Source: Bretschneidera sinensis (taxonomy: Eukaryota > Streptophyta > Magnoliopsida > Brassicales > Akaniaceae). From it: a stretch of 64,000 bases of DNA. The DNA lies in assembly GCA_023935145.1 (NCBI GenBank), contig CM043702.1, positions 101,318,588 through 101,382,587 of the forward strand, read 5' to 3'. Shown piece after piece: positions 60,754 to 64,000 of the stretch. The notes below the pieces were generated by a model, which ran no database searches, had not been told where the DNA came from, and worked only from the letters and a program-made list of their open reading frames with translations. Both the position numbers and the translations under genes were made by a program. Within the stretch, counting starts at the first letter, position 1, and every line of letters begins with the position of its first letter.

Positions 60754-62793
60754 ATCTCTACCTTTGTCTAAGCGATTAAACCCAAACTCATAGTACAGGG
60801 AACTCAGGATCCAAACTCAACTTGAGTCGCCATATCAACCAACTCCAATCCTAAGAAGCCCAAGGCAATGATTGAACTTTCTTAGAGGTAAAACTTTGGT
60901 GCGTAAATTTGCAGGATTTTCTTCCATTGCAACTTTGTTCACATGAATGCATCCTTTCTTAACATTTTCCCGAATGAAATGATACCGAACATCCATATGC
61001 TTAGTCCTCTCATAGAACACCGGGTTCCTACACAAGTGTAGTGCACTTTGGCTATCCGAATATGCCAACACCTACTCTTTTAGGACCTTCCACTTGTCCA
61101 ACAACCCTTTGCACCACATAGCCTCCTTTATGGCTTCCGTAGCATCTATGTACTCAGCCTCAGTTGTTAAGAGTGCTCCCACCATCTGCCACTGAGCCTT
61201 CAAGTACCTCAGTAACCACTTTATCCCAAGCCAAAGCTCCTTTCTAGGATTACTCACAAATCTGTTGAGAACTCTAATTGCCTGAGAAATGTCGGGTCTA
61301 GTGCTTACCATCATGAACATGACTGATCCAACCGCACTAGAGTGAGGGACCTTTTCCATTTCCTTCTTCTCCTCATCCATTCCAGGACATTGTTTGCCAG
61401 AGAACTTGAAATGACCAGCAAGGGGAATCTTCACTGGTTTACCATCTTCTATAGAAAACTTGTACAACACCTTTTCTATGTCGAAAGACTGAGAAACCTT
61501 CAACTTGTTTCTCTCCCTTTCCCGGATTATTCTCATCCCAAGGATCTTTTGTGCAAGGCCAAGATCCTTCCTCTCAAACTCTGAACTGAGTTGAGACTTC
61601 GACCTTTCTATTCTCTCCTTGCTGTTATCAACGAACAACATATTATCAGCATAGATGAGGATACTCACCATTTCCTCCACCTTGTGTCCAGGTGAGAAAG
61701 TTTCTATGAAATCTATGCCTTCTCTTTGCGTGAACCCCTTTACCACCAGCCTAGCCTTGTTTCGGACTTCATCCCTAGGAGGGTTCCCTTCTTTGATATT
61801 GTAAATCCACTTACAATCCACAACTCTCTGTTTTCCTGGAATGTGCACCAATTCCCAAGAGTTGTTCTTCCTCAAAGAATGCATTTTTTCCTCTATAGCT
61901 AGCTTCCATCTTGATGAATCCTTACTTCCCATGGCATCAATGTAAGTTTTTGGTTCACTTATCCCTCCTTCTATCCAAGGAGCTGCTGCATTCACAACCG
62001 CAAAACCATATCTCAAAGGTGGTCTGACCAGCCTTCTTTCCTGGTCCCTTGTGAGCTGATAGTCATTCTGACTCACTGCGTCATCCCCTTCTAGTTCAAC
62101 CTCCTCATGAGTGTCTTGAGCTTGGCCTTCATCAATGGGCTCTACCTGGTTTGAACCCTCTTGCCTTCCTTGCTTTACCTGAACTGAATTTTCCTTGATG
62201 CTATGCTCCACAAATACCAAATTGGTTTGCTCACTATCCCCTGTAGAGTTAGTTTTCTCCAAATAGAGAAATAAATGCTCATTAAAAATGACATCCCTAC
62301 TTATTATGAGTTGAAATCCTTTTAGCTCTAAGGACCACAACCTATACCCCTTAACCCCTTCCCCATATCCTAGAAACACACATTTTCTAGACCTTGGGCT
62401 AAGTTTATCATCCTTTTGATGTGCATACGCAACACATCCAAAAGTTCTAAGGTTGTTCAACTTAGGGGGTTTACCACTCCACATCTCCTTGGTAGTCTTA
62501 AGGTCCATAGCCCTAGAGGGTGATCTATTAACCAAATATGCAGCAGTAGACACCGCTTCCCCAAAAAAACATTTGGGTAATCTGGATCCTATAATCATGC
62601 ACCTAACCTTTTCCCTAAGGGTCTTATTCATCCTCTTAGTAACTCCATTTTGTTGAGGGGTTTTCACAACCGTTTTATGTCTTAGAATCCCATATAACTT
62701 ATAGAATTGATCAAGTTCCTTGTTAAGAAATTCTAAGCCATTATCGGTTCTTAACACCTTAACTATCCTGCTCGTTCTTTTTCCACACCACAA
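60754..62793 (-). pseudogene. pol: Element L integrase C-part, shortened RT and RNase H
   Basis: A 573-codon open stretch (61072-62793): RTDNGLEF present, integrase Glu replaced (NGVTKRMNK), then linker, RT INFIETFSP-type sequence joined directly to GHKVEEM (junction 61688-61692) and YVDD reading YADN. RNase H is shortened at RYLK/AQW (junction 61197-61201), with TTEAEY kept. A stop at 61072 separates the DSQSALHL...RTKHMDVRYHF tail (60835-61071). The long open frame despite the missing catalytic parts is notable. Confidence 0.87.
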
Positions 62794-63550
62794 ATTTATT
62801 CAAAGCATCTGATTTATTTTTAAGCAAATAAACCTAAACCTTTCTAAAATAATCATCAATTAAAGACAGAAAGTAAATATTACCTCCCTACGTTGGTGTT
62901 CTTGCTGGCCCCTAAAGATCCACATAAATGTAGTCAAGAATGCCCTTAGACTTATGCAGTCTGATGTTGAAGCTAACCCGATGTTGCTTCCCAAGAATAC
63001 AACATTTGCATAAATCAAGTTTCTCTACCTTGTCACAACCAAGTAGACCATCCTTGCCGAGAACTTATAGGCTCTTTAATCTCATATGTCCCAAGTGATT
63101 GTGCCAAAGAACCGCCTTATCCATCTCAGCCATCAAGTTTGCTGCTTGATCCTTGATCTTCATGTCTCTAATCATCTCATAGAGACTATCCTTCATTGCT
63201 GCTTTGATCACTATCAAAGATCCCTTGGTTACCTTGATCTTTCCTCCCTCTGCATTGTATGTGTACCCCATGGAATCTAGCTGCCCCAATGAGATCAAAT
63301 TTCTTCTCAACTCTGAAAGATATCTCACATTCCTCAGCAGCCTTGTCATTCCATCAAACATCCTCAACTGGATGTCTCCTATCCCCCTCACTTGGCAAGA
63401 AGTATCATTCCCCAGGAAAACCTTTCCATCATTGGTTTCCTTGAAATTCTTGAACCAATTTCTATGAGGACACATGTGATAAGTGCACCCAGTATCCAAG
63501 ATCCATTTCCCGCTGCCTTCTTGCCCCTTGCTCACATTTGAGCACACAAC
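62794..63550 (-). pseudogene. pol: Element L protease and integrase N-part
   Basis: Protease WILDTGCTYHM (D-T-G intact); pre-integrase HNHLGHM. Stops at 63065 and between 62800 and 63060. Confidence 0.85.
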
Positions 63551-64000
63551 AAGAACATCATCATCTTGCTTTTATGCCTTGGCAACCGAAGCCTTTCCAT
63601 TCTTGGTATGGCTTCCTCCCTCATCCCTCATCCATCATCATCTTTTTGCAATCTTTCTTGAAATGACCCTCCTTATGACAGTAGAAGCATCTCATTCCTC
63701 CAAATATTGGTTTAGAGTGCACTCTCCCATGGCTTTGTCCTCTACCTTGTGGTTTGTCTCGATAGTAGCCATATATGTTGTTGCCATACCGAGTTACTAG
63801 CCTTCCTCTAACGAATAACCCTTCTCCACTTGATGCTTCCCTCATCTTGGCATCAAGATTATCTTGCAACTCTTTATCAGGATCCATTTTAAAAGCAAAG
63901 ATTAGTTTCAGAAGATACCTCTTATTAGGGAGAGTCTTGGTAAGAAACAACTCATCTAGTTTCTTCCAAATGACAGTTGGATCTTTCGAGTCTCCGCACT
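63551..64000 (-). pseudogene. gag: Element L gag, partial, cut by the window end
   Basis: Knuckle CFYC-HKEG-H-FKKD-C intact. About 63 residues of the gag core are missing in frame (ELQDNLD joins AKMREASS near 63852), a deletion not seen in C, G or J. The N-terminus lies outside the window. Confidence 0.85.

Larger units (their letters stand above)
47695..64000 (-). mobile_element. Element L: Tork-like copia element, runs off the window, holds J and K
   Basis: The 3' LTR is in two pieces (47695-48254 and 60452-60753) around element J. PPT and minus-strand pol and gag follow from 60754 to the window end. Only the 5' end (N-terminal gag, PBS, 5' LTR) lies outside. L shares with H two in-frame deletions in RT and RNase H. 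Confidence 0.87.

Overview
This window is plant nuclear repeat DNA, AT-rich, and made almost wholly of LTR retrotransposons nested inside one another. Supporting signs are Ty1/copia and Ty3/gypsy gag-pol remains on both strands, primer-binding sites matching initiator tRNA-Met, plant-type TATA boxes inside the LTRs, TG...CA termini and 5-bp target-site duplications (TSDs). I found no intact host gene, no RNA gene and no CRISPR array. Every polyprotein carries stops, frameshifts or lost catalytic residues, so coding entries are given as pseudogenes. The species cannot be named from this sequence alone; the element lineages are those of flowering plants.

Left block (1-19008). Element A is a SIRE/Maximus-like copia element on the minus strand. 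Its 5' LTR lies at 17842-19008 and its gag runs leftwards off the window. A second SIRE-like copy, B (1300-11484, TSD ATCAT), and a Tork-like copia copy, C (11571-17646, TSD TTCTT), both sit inside A's gag. B carries an extra ORF between RNase H and the 3' LTR, preceded by its own TATA box and an array of palindromes of the same type as those in its LTR.

Middle block (20728-42576). Element D is an old minus-strand copia element with LTRs at 20728-22234 and 40961-42576 and near-identical TSDs (ATCTA/ATCTC). It was invaded by a Tekay-like gypsy element F (22556-29538, plus strand, itself holding a solo LTR at 25779-26327), by a rearranged Tork-like copy G with inverted LTRs (31492-35619), by an inverted Tekay LTR fragment (40094-40608), and by a 5'-truncated Tork-like copy H (36555-40093, plus strand) lying in that fragment.

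Right block (42601-64000). A probable Tat/Ogre-type gypsy LTR and leader (42601-47694) is interrupted by Tork-like element L (47695 to beyond 64000, minus). L's 3' LTR is split by Tork-like element J (48255-60446, TSD AAAGA), whose 5' LTR is in turn split by a gag-only gypsy element K (54321-60424, TSD AAACC). This is a four-deep stack.

The most unusual points are B's internal promoter-like module and extra ORF, a tandem array of potential GNRA-tetraloop hairpins in B's LTR, element G with two U3 termini, and a subfamily (H, L) sharing the same two in-frame deletions in reverse transcriptase and RNase H, which implies mobilisation in trans.
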